This document shows, in pieces, positions 25,337 to 33,812 of a stretch of DNA of 64,000 nucleotides. Position numbers and translations under genes: made by a program. A model generated the notes under the pieces. The model saw only the letters and a list, made by a program, of their open reading frames with translations. It was not told the origin of the DNA and did not search any database. The stretch comes from Nocardia pseudobrasiliensis NBRC 108224 (lineage in GTDB: Bacteria > Actinomycetota > Actinomycetes > Mycobacteriales > Mycobacteriaceae): assembly GCF_001613105.1 (NCBI RefSeq), contig NZ_BDBS01000043.1, forward strand, positions 53,168-117,167, in the 5' to 3' direction. The first letter of the stretch is position 1. Each line of letters starts with the position of its first letter.

Positions 25337-25885
25337 TCACTCGCCGGGCAGCCAACTGCGCCCGGGTGTAGTCCACCCGTGCGCCTTGATCATTCGTCGG
25401 GCCTCGCGCCGATTGCGCCCGATGAGCCGTTCCAGATACAGCCGCCCCGACAGATGGTCGGTCTCGTGCTGCAGGCACCGCGCCAGATATCCGGTCGCCT
25501 CGACCACGACCTCCGCACCGGTCACATCCACTCCGCGCACCCGCGCCCAGTCCGCGCGCCCGGTCGGAAACCACTCCCCCGGCACCGACAGACATCCCTC
25601 GAGATCTGCCTCCGGATCGGGCATGGTCTCGGGCAGTTCAGCAGTCTCCAGCATCGGATTCACCACGCAACCCCGGTGTCGCACACCATCATCGACCAGG
25701 TCGTAGACGAATACCGCACGCGGATCGCCGATCTGATTGGCCGCCAGACCCGCGCCGTTCGCCGCCGTATTCGTTTCGAACAGATCCGCCACGAACCGCG
25801 CCAGCTCCCTGTCGAATTCGGTGACAGCGGTGGCGGCAGTCGTGAGTCGGGGATCACCGGCGATGAGAATCGGATGCACAGCCAT
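25337..25885 (-). CDS. def: peptide deformylase
   Basis: A 182-residue enzyme with all three deformylase motifs: GAGLAANQIG (motif 1), EGCLSVPGE (motif 2, with the metal-binding cysteine) and LQHETDHLSG (motif 3, the two histidines and the glutamate). The third motif has Thr where Ile or Tyr is more common. It removes the formyl group from the N-terminal methionine of new proteins. The ATG at 25885 has TACTCT (minus strand, 25893-25898) seven bases upstream and no ribosome site, so it is probably leaderless; a TTG 18 bases earlier is the alternative. It is divergent from the PadR gene. Confidence 0.92.
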   Translation of the reverse strand: MAVHPILIAGDPRLTTAATAVTEFDRELARFVADLFETNTAANGAGLAANQIGDPRAVFVYDLVDDGVRHRGCVVNPMLETAELPETMPDPEADLEGCLSVPGEWFPTGRADWARVRGVDVTGAEVVVEATGYLARCLQHETDHLSGRLYLERLIGRNRREARRMIKAHGWTTPGRSWLPGE

Positions 25886-25896
25886 ACGATCGAGAG

Positions 25897-25912
25897 TACT
25901 CAAATGCGAGTA
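25897..25912. promoter_or_regulatory. TACTC-N6-GAGTA inverted repeat shared by deformylase and PadR genes
   Basis: The repeat sits in the short space between the divergent genes and overlaps the deformylase -10 box. PadR proteins usually bind inverted repeats in their own promoters, so autoregulation by the adjacent PadR, with an effect on the deformylase gene, is plausible. Confidence 0.45.
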
Positions 25913-25931
25913 GTCGTGTCAGACTGGGCGA

Positions 25932-26468
25932 GTGAACGAGACCCGGTTGTTCGTCCTGGCCGCCCTCGCCCGCCGGGGACCGATGCACGGCCATCAGCTT
26001 CGCCGCGACGCGCGGCTGGATCGCGCCGATCTGTGGTCGCGGGTCAAACCGGGTTCGCTCTACGGCGCGCTGCATCGGATGGAGAGCGAGGGGCTGATCC
26101 GCCCGCTGCGCACCGAACAGCAGGGCGCGCTGCCCGCGCGGACGGTCTACGAGATCACCGAGGAGGGCCGTCACGAGTTGCGCGCCCTGCGCGACGAGGC
26201 GTTCACCGATGTCGAATTGCGGCCGGACCCAGTTGATCTCGCTCTCGCCGCCGGCGCGGACCTGTCCCCCGAGGTGCTGCGCGGCTATCTCGAGGACCGG
26301 GTCGCGGCCCTGCGCGCCCAGGCGCTGCGCATCGAACATCAGCTCGAGCGCCGCTGGCCGGATCAGAGCGCGGCCGACGATCTGGTGGTCGAACACGCGC
26401 GTATGCGGATTCAGGCCGAAATCGACTGGCACGAGAAGGTTCTCACTCAAATGATTGCCACCGGTTGA
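25932..26468 (+). CDS. PadR-family transcriptional regulator
   Basis: A 178-residue winged-helix protein. The N-terminal PadR domain reads LFVLAALARRGPMHGHQLRR, then KPGSLYGALHRMESEGLI and TVYEITEEGRHELRAL. The C-terminal half is a helical dimerisation region (Vir_C type) with EHQLERRW. The GTG start lies six bases after CAGACT, consistent with a leaderless transcript. The effector is unknown. It stands just before the main polysaccharide assembly run and is separated from it by only 93 bases, but a link is not shown. Confidence 0.88.
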   Translation: MNETRLFVLAALARRGPMHGHQLRRDARLDRADLWSRVKPGSLYGALHRMESEGLIRPLRTEQQGALPARTVYEITEEGRHELRALRDEAFTDVELRPDPVDLALAAGADLSPEVLRGYLEDRVAALRAQALRIEHQLERRWPDQSAADDLVVEHARMRIQAEIDWHEKVLTQMIATG

Positions 26469-26561
26469 CCATCGCGCGCGCCCGCGTTCGCTTAAACTGT
26501 GGCACGACAGGGGTTCGTGTCACGGTCGCGGCCGGGACAATTCGATCGACTCAGGGGTCGT

Positions 26562-27626
26562 ATGGTGGGTTTGCGGGTGCATATGACCGGGTCGGAATGG
26601 TTTTCCACGGCGCCCGGTGGATTGAACAGATACTTCACCGATCTCCACTGCGCCCTGCGGGGGCTGGACGAGATCACTCTCACCGCAACAGCTTTCGGCA
26701 CCGCGCCACGCGGTGGCCGCACCTGGGGACCGACCGGTGGCAGCACCGCATATCGCGCCCGGCGCGCATTTATGGACCGGTCGGAATTATCCCCGAAAAC
26801 CATCCTGGACAGACATTTCTGCCTCTATGGACCACCCACCGCCGGACCACTCGTGGTGCATTTCCACGGCCCTTGGGCACAGGAAAGCCGGGCCGCCGGA
26901 GAAACCGACCGGACCGTGCGGGCGAAGTATCTGCTCGAACGCCTCCGATACGCCCGCGCAGACCGATTCGTGGTGCTGTCCGGGCATTTTCGTGACATTC
27001 TCCGCAACGACTACCACGTCCCCGCCGACCGGATCACCGTCATCCCGCCCGGCGTCGACCTGGACCGTTTCACGATATCCGAACCGCCACAGGACGATTC
27101 CGTACCGACCGTGCTGTGTGTACGACGGCTCGAACGTCGCATGGGCATCGATGTACTGCTGCGCTGCTGGCCCGCGGTCACCGACCGCCATCCCGACGCC
27201 CGGCTGATCATCGTCGGAACCGGCAGTGCCGAACCGGAATTGCGCGCCCGGGCCGCCACCGACGAATCGGTGATCTTCACCGGACGCGTCGACGATACCG
27301 AGCTCACCCGCCTCTACACACGCGCCACCTGCACCGCGATCCCCTCGCTGACCCTCGAGGGCTTCGGCCTCATCGCCCTGGAATCGCTGGCCGCGGGCCG
27401 CCCGCCCATCGTCACCGACTGCGGCGGCCTCCCCGATTCGGTCCGCGACCTCGACCCCTCGCTGATCGTCGCGCCCGGCGACCCCGACGCCCTCGCCGAA
27501 CGCCTGGCCACCGCACTCGACGGCGACGCACCCACCCCGAAACAGTGCCGCGCGCACGCGGAGTCGTTCAGCTGGGACCGCGCCGCCCGCCGCCACCTCG
27601 AGCTGTATCGCGAGCTGTCGGCATGA
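26562..27626 (+). CDS. family 4 glycosyltransferase (first of the assembly run)
   Basis: A 354-residue GT-B enzyme. The acceptor half begins LRVHMTGSEWFSTAPGGLNRYF and the donor half contains RLERRMGIDVLL, IIVGTGSAEPEL and the ExE region LTLEGFGLIALESLAAG. It retains anomeric configuration when moving sugar from a nucleotide donor to the lipid-linked glycan. AGGGG lies four bases before the ATG at 26562; the frame is open from 26499 but the extra part lacks family features. It heads the run that ends at 38929. Confidence 0.88.
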   Translation: MVGLRVHMTGSEWFSTAPGGLNRYFTDLHCALRGLDEITLTATAFGTAPRGGRTWGPTGGSTAYRARRAFMDRSELSPKTILDRHFCLYGPPTAGPLVVHFHGPWAQESRAAGETDRTVRAKYLLERLRYARADRFVVLSGHFRDILRNDYHVPADRITVIPPGVDLDRFTISEPPQDDSVPTVLCVRRLERRMGIDVLLRCWPAVTDRHPDARLIIVGTGSAEPELRARAATDESVIFTGRVDDTELTRLYTRATCTAIPSLTLEGFGLIALESLAAGRPPIVTDCGGLPDSVRDLDPSLIVAPGDPDALAERLATALDGDAPTPKQCRAHAESFSWDRAARRHLELYRELSA

Positions 27627-27696
27627 GCGGCCAGGGCCGAAGGCGGCAGCGAAGCGTAACCACGCGGGCCCCCGCTCATGTCGCGGAGGACACAGC

Positions 27697-28842
27697 ATGA
27701 GGGCGGTCTTCCTCACCCACACCGCGGCCCCGTCGGGAGCCGAACTCGCCACGCTGCGACTGGTTTCGGCGCTGCGCACCCGGCTGGACCCGGCGCTGAT
27801 CTACACCGCCGACGGTCCGATGGTCGAGCGCACCCGCGCCCGCGGCATCGAAACCCGGGTGGTACGCAACAATTTCGACAGCCGAGCGATGACAATCCAG
27901 AAGGCGGATCCGCGTCGGCTGCTCATCGGAGCCCTCGCGCTGGTGCGCATCGGCTGGGCGCTGGGCGCCACGGTCCGGGAACTGGAGGGCGCGGTGCTGA
28001 TCGCGCAGAGCTCGAAGGCGCTGCTGATGGGCGCGGTCGCCGCCCGGCGCGCGCGGGTCCCGCTGATCTGGCAGGTCCACGATCGCATCGCCGCCGACTA
28101 CTTCGGCCGCGTCCTGGCTCCGCTGATCCGAGTACTCGGCTGGCTGCTCGCGCACGGCTACATCGCCAACAGCCACACCACCCTGGCGACCCTCTACACC
28201 TGGCGGCGCGCCACGACCGTCGCCCATCCCGGTCTGGAACCCCGCCCGCCCCGGGCCTCACGCCCGGCCCAGCGACCGCCCGCAGACACGGTCGTCGCCA
28301 TGGTCGGCAGGCTCGCCCCGTGGAAGGGCCAGGACCTGTTCCTGCGCGCGATCGCCGAGGTGAAAACCGTTCCCCGCCAAATATTTCTGATCGGCGGGAC
28401 CTTCTTCGACGAACAGCCCTACCGCGCCGAACTCGAACGCCTGGCCGCCGAGCTGAACCTCCCGGTCACCTTCACCGGCCACGTCGACGATCCCGAGGAC
28501 CACCTGCACCGCGCCGATATCCTCGTGCACTGCTCGGTCCTGCCCGAACCGTTCGGCCAGGTCGTTGCCGAGGGTATGCGGGCGGGCTGCGCGGTGATCG
28601 CCACCCGTCCCGGCGGCCCGGCCGAAATCGTCGACCCCGGCCACAGCGGGCTGCTGGTCGACGCCGGGGATCGCCCCGCGCTCACCGCGGCCCTGGACAC
28701 CCTGATCGAAAATCCGGAATTGCGTGCGAAACTCGCCGACGCCGCCCAGGTCCGCGCGCAGCAGTTCGATATCGCCGAGACGGCCCGCACGGTCGCGGAG
28801 CTGCTGCACTCGGTGTTGCGAAAGCGAGTGGGACATGGTTGA
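27697..28842 (+). CDS. family 4 glycosyltransferase
   Basis: A 381-residue GT-B enzyme with THTAAPSGAELATLRL at the N-terminus, VGRLAPWKGQDLFLRAIA at the start of the donor domain and the ExE segment EPFGQVVAEGMRAGCAVIAT. A hydrophobic stretch near residue 90-110 suggests membrane contact. GGAGG stands eight bases before the ATG. The last eight bases overlap the flippase gene start, so the two are coupled. Confidence 0.88.
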   Translation: MRAVFLTHTAAPSGAELATLRLVSALRTRLDPALIYTADGPMVERTRARGIETRVVRNNFDSRAMTIQKADPRRLLIGALALVRIGWALGATVRELEGAVLIAQSSKALLMGAVAARRARVPLIWQVHDRIAADYFGRVLAPLIRVLGWLLAHGYIANSHTTLATLYTWRRATTVAHPGLEPRPPRASRPAQRPPADTVVAMVGRLAPWKGQDLFLRAIAEVKTVPRQIFLIGGTFFDEQPYRAELERLAAELNLPVTFTGHVDDPEDHLHRADILVHCSVLPEPFGQVVAEGMRAGCAVIATRPGGPAEIVDPGHSGLLVDAGDRPALTAALDTLIENPELRAKLADAAQVRAQQFDIAETARTVAELLHSVLRKRVGHG

Positions 28843-30130
28843 TCTCCGATTCGGCGCGGTCGGGGGTGTGCTGCGCGATATCGGCTACGTCAGCTTCGGC
28901 AAATACGGTCAATACGTCATTACCGTGGTCACACTGCCGCTGATCGCGCGTCAGCTCGGCACGCACGGGGTGGGTCTGCTCGCCATCGGGATGTCGGCGT
29001 ATTTCATCGGTTCGCTCGCGGTCGATCTGGGTATCACCTCATTTCTCGCCGCCAAGGTGCACGACGCCCACGGCGACACCGATATCAATCAGTTGCGCGG
29101 CACCTATCTGACCATTCGCGTCACCACCCTGACCCTGCTCGGCCTGGCCCTCGCCGCGGGCCTGGCGACCGAGGTCCGCCCGCAAGTACACATGATCCTG
29201 CTGGGGTTGTTCGCCGGTGGCATCTGGTCGATCTCGGAGGACTGGCTGCTCATCGGGCAGGGCCGGTTCGGGGCGTCGACGCTGTATCAGGGCGCGGGCC
29301 GGGTGGGCTATCTCATCCTGCTGCTGGTGCTGCTGCCGCGCTTTCCGAGCGCGTCCGTGGCGATGGTGTGCCTGCTGCTGTCTTCCCTCCTGACCGTCGC
29401 GCTCACCTGGTGGGACGCCTTCCGCACCTACGGAATTCCGGGTCGGCCGGGGCAGCTGCGCCGGGTGCTGCGCATCGGTGCGCCGGTGGTGGCCTCGCGT
29501 GCGCTGGTGACCAGTTACGGACAGGGTTCGGCGGCGGTGTATTCGGCGGTGCTCGACGCCGCCTCGCTCGGATTGTATTCCGCCGGAGACCGTTTGGTCC
29601 GCGCCATCCAATCGCTGCTCGATCCCATCGGATTCGCGCTGCTGCCCCGGATGGCGCGGCGCAGTACCGACGAATCGTTCTGGCGCAGTTCGATGCGCTC
29701 GCTGTCCGCCTGCGTCTGCGCGGCCCTGATCGCGGTGCTGGCCGTCTGGGCGGCCGCGCCGCTGCTGATCCACATCATGTTCGGCAGCGCGTTCGTCAGC
29801 GCGGTACCGCTACTGCGGGTGGAGGTGCTCATCCTGCCCGCCACCACGATCACCTCCTTCGTCACCACGGCCGTACTGCCGGTGCGCCAGGACACCGCGG
29901 GCGTCCTGATCGGCGCGGTCGTCGGGACCGCGGTCGCGGCCGGCGCGCTGATCGTGGCGATGCAGACCCAGTCGGTGTGGACGCTGGTGTACGGCACCGT
30001 CTGCGCCGAGGTCACCGTCGCGCTGTGGTACCTGACCCGGATGCGCTGGCTGGTGCTTCGCGAACGCGCGCAACGCGATCACACACCGCCGCCGACGACC
30101 GTGCCCGCCCTGGAGGGAGACCCGTCGTGA
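28835..30130 (+). CDS. Wzx-like polysaccharide flippase (MOP family)
   Basis: A 431-residue polytopic membrane protein with about 12 helices and the layout of the polysaccharide exporter family: amphipathic start, YVSFGKYGQYVITVVTLPLIARQLG, then DLGITSFLAAKV and a second half starting RRVLRIGAPVVASRALV. Wzx flippases move undecaprenyl-diphosphate-linked repeat units across the membrane. Its start overlaps the previous gene and its stop overlaps the next (GTGA). With the Wzy-like and Wzz-like proteins nearby it completes a Wzx/Wzy export set. Confidence 0.85.
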   Translation: MVDLRFGAVGGVLRDIGYVSFGKYGQYVITVVTLPLIARQLGTHGVGLLAIGMSAYFIGSLAVDLGITSFLAAKVHDAHGDTDINQLRGTYLTIRVTTLTLLGLALAAGLATEVRPQVHMILLGLFAGGIWSISEDWLLIGQGRFGASTLYQGAGRVGYLILLLVLLPRFPSASVAMVCLLLSSLLTVALTWWDAFRTYGIPGRPGQLRRVLRIGAPVVASRALVTSYGQGSAAVYSAVLDAASLGLYSAGDRLVRAIQSLLDPIGFALLPRMARRSTDESFWRSSMRSLSACVCAALIAVLAVWAAAPLLIHIMFGSAFVSAVPLLRVEVLILPATTITSFVTTAVLPVRQDTAGVLIGAVVGTAVAAGALIVAMQTQSVWTLVYGTVCAEVTVALWYLTRMRWLVLRERAQRDHTPPPTTVPALEGDPS

Positions 30131-31131
30131 GGATTCTCTACCTCGGCGACGACTGGCTCGGCAGCAATGCCCGATCGCTGGCCGACGGCTTCCGCGAGGC
30201 CGGACACGATGTGGTCGTGGTCGATACCACCGCGGTCACCCTGCCCGCGCGGCTGTCGCCCGCGTGGTGGTACGCCAAGGGCTCGCCCCGCCGCGCGCCC
30301 TGGTCGGTGGCCGCCCTGCACGACCGCATCGATGCCCTGGCCGCCGATTTCGCACCCGATATGCTGTTCGCCTTCAAGGCCGTCCATCTCGACCAGCAAC
30401 GGCTGCTGTCGATTCCGGCCGCGGTGCGCGTGCACTACAGCCCCGACGATGTCGCCAACCCGGAGAACATCAGCGCCGACTACCTGGCCTACGAATCCCA
30501 GTGGGATCTGATCGTCACCACCAAACGCCACAATGTCGACGAACTGCGCGCCCGCGGCGCGGGGGCGATCATTTTCGTGCCCAGCGCCTACGACCCGGCC
30601 TGGCATCACCCGTGCGCTCGCCGCGGCGGCGATGCCTTCCTCGTCGGATTCATCGGCGCGCAGCGACCCGATCGGCGTCCGCTGCTGGTCGACCTCGCGC
30701 GCGAATACGGCCGCGGTCTGGTGGTTTACGGTCCGGGCTGGCGGCGGGTGCCCGCGCTGCGCCGCTCGGCCGCGGCCGTGCGCGGGGCCGTCTACGGCCA
30801 GCAGTTCTCCATCGCCGTCGCCTCCGTCACCGCGAATCTGGTGCTGCTCAACTCCGCCAACCGCGACACCCACACCTGTCGCAGCTTCGAAATACCCGCC
30901 GCCGGTGGGCTTTTCGTCGGCGAACGGACCGAGGAGCACGCCGCGCTGCTCAGCGAGGGCGCCGAATGCTTCCTGTTCTCCTCCCCCGAGGAACTGCGCG
31001 AGATCCTCGACCGCTGCGCCCGTCATCCCGACCAGGCGATCAAAGTGGCCGAGGCGGGCTATCGGCGCATCCTCGCCGGGGGACATCGCTACGTCGATCG
31101 CGCCCGCGAGATCATTCATGCGATCGGGTAA
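30127..31131 (+). CDS. CgeB-like glycosyltransferase
   Basis: A 334-residue protein of the CgeB/Glyco_trans_1_2 type. It begins RILYLGDDWLGSNARSLADG, has VHYSPDDVANPEN in the middle and DTHTCRSFEIPAAGGLFVGE plus EEHAALLSEGAECFLFSSPEEL near the end, which is the donor-binding half of this group. It probably adds a sugar to the repeat unit. The GTG start overlaps the flippase stop and is preceded by GGAGGGAG. The substrate is unknown. Confidence 0.82.
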   Translation: MRILYLGDDWLGSNARSLADGFREAGHDVVVVDTTAVTLPARLSPAWWYAKGSPRRAPWSVAALHDRIDALAADFAPDMLFAFKAVHLDQQRLLSIPAAVRVHYSPDDVANPENISADYLAYESQWDLIVTTKRHNVDELRARGAGAIIFVPSAYDPAWHHPCARRGGDAFLVGFIGAQRPDRRPLLVDLAREYGRGLVVYGPGWRRVPALRRSAAAVRGAVYGQQFSIAVASVTANLVLLNSANRDTHTCRSFEIPAAGGLFVGERTEEHAALLSEGAECFLFSSPEELREILDRCARHPDQAIKVAEAGYRRILAGGHRYVDRAREIIHAIG

Positions 31132-31176
31132 CGACACGGCCTTCGGCTCGGACATACGGGTGATGGAGGTCATGCT

Positions 31177-32538
31177 GTGACGGGCGTCGCGCTGCCCCAA
31201 GTCGCCCTCGTCGCAGGGGCTTTGGCGAGTATCGTGCTCGCCGGTCTGTGGCTGCCCGGACCGGTGCGGGTATTCCTGGTCGCGCAGAGCGCGCATTGGT
31301 CGCTGTCGTATGTGGCGCGGCCGGTGGTGCTGCTGTGGGTGCAGCCCGAACCGCACTACGGCGACAATCTGCCCGACCCGCGGCTGGCGGCGCTCGGCTA
31401 CGACGCCGGAATCGCGACCGTGCTCGGACCGGTGGTATTCGGATTGTGGTTCTACGCGGGACTGGTTGTGGCATACGCGATCTGGACCCGTTCGCGGCAG
31501 GGACGCGAACCGGCGTCGCACCCGTTCGTCCATTTCGCGCACGATCCGGTGTTCACCCGCACCCTGGCCGTGCTCTACGCGCTCGGCACGCTCGGCCGCC
31601 TGGCCGCGGTCGCCACCGGAAACAACGGGCGCGCAGGGGAATTGGAGAGCCCGAATCCGATCGTCAATCTCATCACCATCCTGGCCACCATCGGCGCGGT
31701 CGGTTTGATCGTCTACGTGCGCACCGATCGCGTCCGCGACACCCTGCTGATCATCGGCGCGCTCACCGCGGGCGAGCTGCTGTGGACCGCGGCCGTACAG
31801 TCCAAGACCCCGATCATGGGCGCGGCCCTGGCGATCGCGGTGCGCTGCGCCATGACCGGTTGGACCCGGGCGAATCTGACCGCGGTCCTGGCGATCACCG
31901 CGGTGGCGGTCGGCGGCTTCGGCTGGCTGCAATCGCTCAAGGCCACCGATACCGCCAAGGCCGAAGCGGCCGTGACGGATTCGAGCTATCCCCCGCTGGT
32001 TCACCCGTTCCTGAGCCTGCTGCGCCGCTTCGACGGACTGGAGGCGGCCACCGACGCCTACTACGCCGGACCGCATTCCTGGCTCAGCCCCGAGCAGGTG
32101 CTCGTCCACGCCGTGCAGAGTCTCATCCCGAGTCAGCTGCTGGGCGCGGAGAAGTTCCGTTCGGGGGCCGAATGGGCCATGCAGGTGCGCGGCCAATCGG
32201 TGGATATGGGTCAGGTGTCGGTGTCGCTGGCCGAGGGCAATATCAACGAAGGGTATGTACTCGGCGGCTATTTCGGTGTGGCGCTGGGTGTTTCGATCAC
32301 CTTCGCGCTACTGCTGGTCTGGGAGCGCTCGCTCTACAGTCGATTCGTGGCCCTGCCGGTATTCGGGCTGGCCCTGATCGAGGTGCCGGTGCTGTTCGAG
32401 CGCGGCATGCTCGGCACCATCGAAACCCTCGGAAAATATCTCCAGGCCATGGTCCTGGTCTGGATCACCTATCTGTTCGTGGCGCAGTACCGGCGGCAGG
32501 CGTCGACCGGGGAATCGAGGACGGCACAATGGGTTTGA
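31177..32538 (+). CDS. Wzy-like polysaccharide polymerase (polytopic membrane protein)
   Basis: A 453-residue protein with about ten hydrophobic helices and a large external loop (about residues 255-340) rich in polar and aromatic residues, as is typical of O-antigen polymerases. Sequence similarity within that class is always low, so the call rests on topology and position between the flippase and the chain-length protein. It would join repeat units at the outer face. The GTG start has GGAGGTC six bases upstream. Its last ten bases overlap the following gene. Confidence 0.65.
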   Translation: MTGVALPQVALVAGALASIVLAGLWLPGPVRVFLVAQSAHWSLSYVARPVVLLWVQPEPHYGDNLPDPRLAALGYDAGIATVLGPVVFGLWFYAGLVVAYAIWTRSRQGREPASHPFVHFAHDPVFTRTLAVLYALGTLGRLAAVATGNNGRAGELESPNPIVNLITILATIGAVGLIVYVRTDRVRDTLLIIGALTAGELLWTAAVQSKTPIMGAALAIAVRCAMTGWTRANLTAVLAITAVAVGGFGWLQSLKATDTAKAEAAVTDSSYPPLVHPFLSLLRRFDGLEAATDAYYAGPHSWLSPEQVLVHAVQSLIPSQLLGAEKFRSGAEWAMQVRGQSVDMGQVSVSLAEGNINEGYVLGGYFGVALGVSITFALLLVWERSLYSRFVALPVFGLALIEVPVLFERGMLGTIETLGKYLQAMVLVWITYLFVAQYRRQASTGESRTAQWV

Positions 32539-33812
32539 CCGATTTATGGCGACTGGCCAGGCGGCGCTGGCCGATCATCGCGATCACCGCGGTGCTCTGC
32601 CTGGCCGCCGCGTTCGGCTACGCGCAGACCCAGCCGGTCGTCTACACCGCCTCGAGCACCTGCTATGTCTCGATGGCCACCGGCACCTCGGTCAACGACT
32701 CCTATCAGGGCGGGCTCGCGGCCCAGCAGCGCGTGCGGTCGTATCTGGACCTGGTCACCAGTCAGACCGTCGCGCAGCGCGTGAAGGATCAACTGGGCCT
32801 GCCCATTTCGGCCGACGAGCTGCGCGGTCGCATCACCGCGGCCTCCCCGCCTGCCACCACGATCCTGGTGATCTCGGTCAGCGACAGCACCGCCGACGGC
32901 GCACGCCGGCTCACCGACGAGGTGGTCTCCCAATTCCGGCATCTGATCGACCAATTGGAGACCATCCAGGTCGACGCCGCCCCCGCCGCCCGCGTCGCGG
33001 TGGTCGACAAGGCGCAGATGCCGATGTCGCCGAGCGGCCCGCAGTCCAAACGCCTGCTGATCCTGGGCCTGCTGGCCGGGCTGGTCCTCGGCGGACTCGC
33101 GGCCCTGATCCGCGACCGCCTCGACCGGCGGCTGCAAACCTCGAGCGCGATCGAACGGGTCGTCCCCGCGCCCATTCTGGGCATCGTCGACGACGGACGA
33201 CCCGGCGCGGCCGGGGAACTGCGCCGACTGCGCACCCGGCTGGCCGATCAGCCCGATACCAGCGTTCTGCTCACCGCGCTGTCGCGCCGCTCCCAGCCGG
33301 ATGTGGCCATCGGACTGGCCCGCGCCCTGGCCGATACCGATCACCGGGTCGTGCTGATCGACGCCGACACCAGCGGCGAGGGCAGTTCGTCTCGACTACC
33401 CGAGCCGACCGGCGCCGGACTGGCCGAGCTACTACGCCGGACCACGCCGCTCGACGACGCGATCACCCGCTGGCCGGAGGTCGGCATCGAGGTGCTGCCG
33501 CTGGGCGTGACCGATCTGCGCACCCCGGATCTGCTGGCCTCGGAGCGATTCGAGGAGATCCTGGCCAAACTGCGCGGCGAATTCGATCACATCCTCGTCG
33601 AGGCGGCCCCGGTGAGCACCGCCGCCGACGCCGTCGCGCTGGCCCGCCGCTGCGATACCACCATCGGCGTGATCGAACTCGGCGCGACCGCACCGCAGAT
33701 CCGCGGCGCGGTCGCCACCGTGGGCGCGGACCGGCTCAGCGGCGTGGTGGTCTACTCCCGCCCCGACGACTCGCCTCGGAAACTGCTGCCACACTTCGGG
33801 AGACGAGGATGA
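32529..33812 (+). CDS. Wzz-like polysaccharide copolymerase with degenerate BY-kinase domain
   Basis: A 427-residue protein. The N-terminal part has a helix at about 15-33, an external alpha/beta region and a second helix near 178-195 (LLILGLLAGLVLGGLAALI), the chain-length determinant layout. The cytoplasmic part aligns with the BY-kinase fold and keeps the VVLIDADTSG strand, but the Walker A site, normally GEGKS/T, reads SRRSQPDVAIG and cannot bind ATP in the usual way. There is no tyrosine cluster at the C-terminus. It probably sets chain length without kinase activity. It overlaps both neighbours. Confidence 0.83.
   Translation: MGLTDLWRLARRRWPIIAITAVLCLAAAFGYAQTQPVVYTASSTCYVSMATGTSVNDSYQGGLAAQQRVRSYLDLVTSQTVAQRVKDQLGLPISADELRGRITAASPPATTILVISVSDSTADGARRLTDEVVSQFRHLIDQLETIQVDAAPAARVAVVDKAQMPMSPSGPQSKRLLILGLLAGLVLGGLAALIRDRLDRRLQTSSAIERVVPAPILGIVDDGRPGAAGELRRLRTRLADQPDTSVLLTALSRRSQPDVAIGLARALADTDHRVVLIDADTSGEGSSSRLPEPTGAGLAELLRRTTPLDDAITRWPEVGIEVLPLGVTDLRTPDLLASERFEEILAKLRGEFDHILVEAAPVSTAADAVALARRCDTTIGVIELGATAPQIRGAVATVGADRLSGVVVYSRPDDSPRKLLPHFGRRG

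Noticed and set aside
30079..32196. 705-codon minus-strand open frame
   Set aside because: Antisense to the glycosyltransferase and polymerase genes; low-complexity Gly/Arg/His/Gln composition and no motif. A product of high GC content.
32546..33800. long plus-strand frame in front of the beta-helix lipoprotein
   Set aside because: This part of the frame is the Arg/His-rich shadow of the Wzz-like gene. The lipoprotein starts at 33809 with a Tat-type signal.
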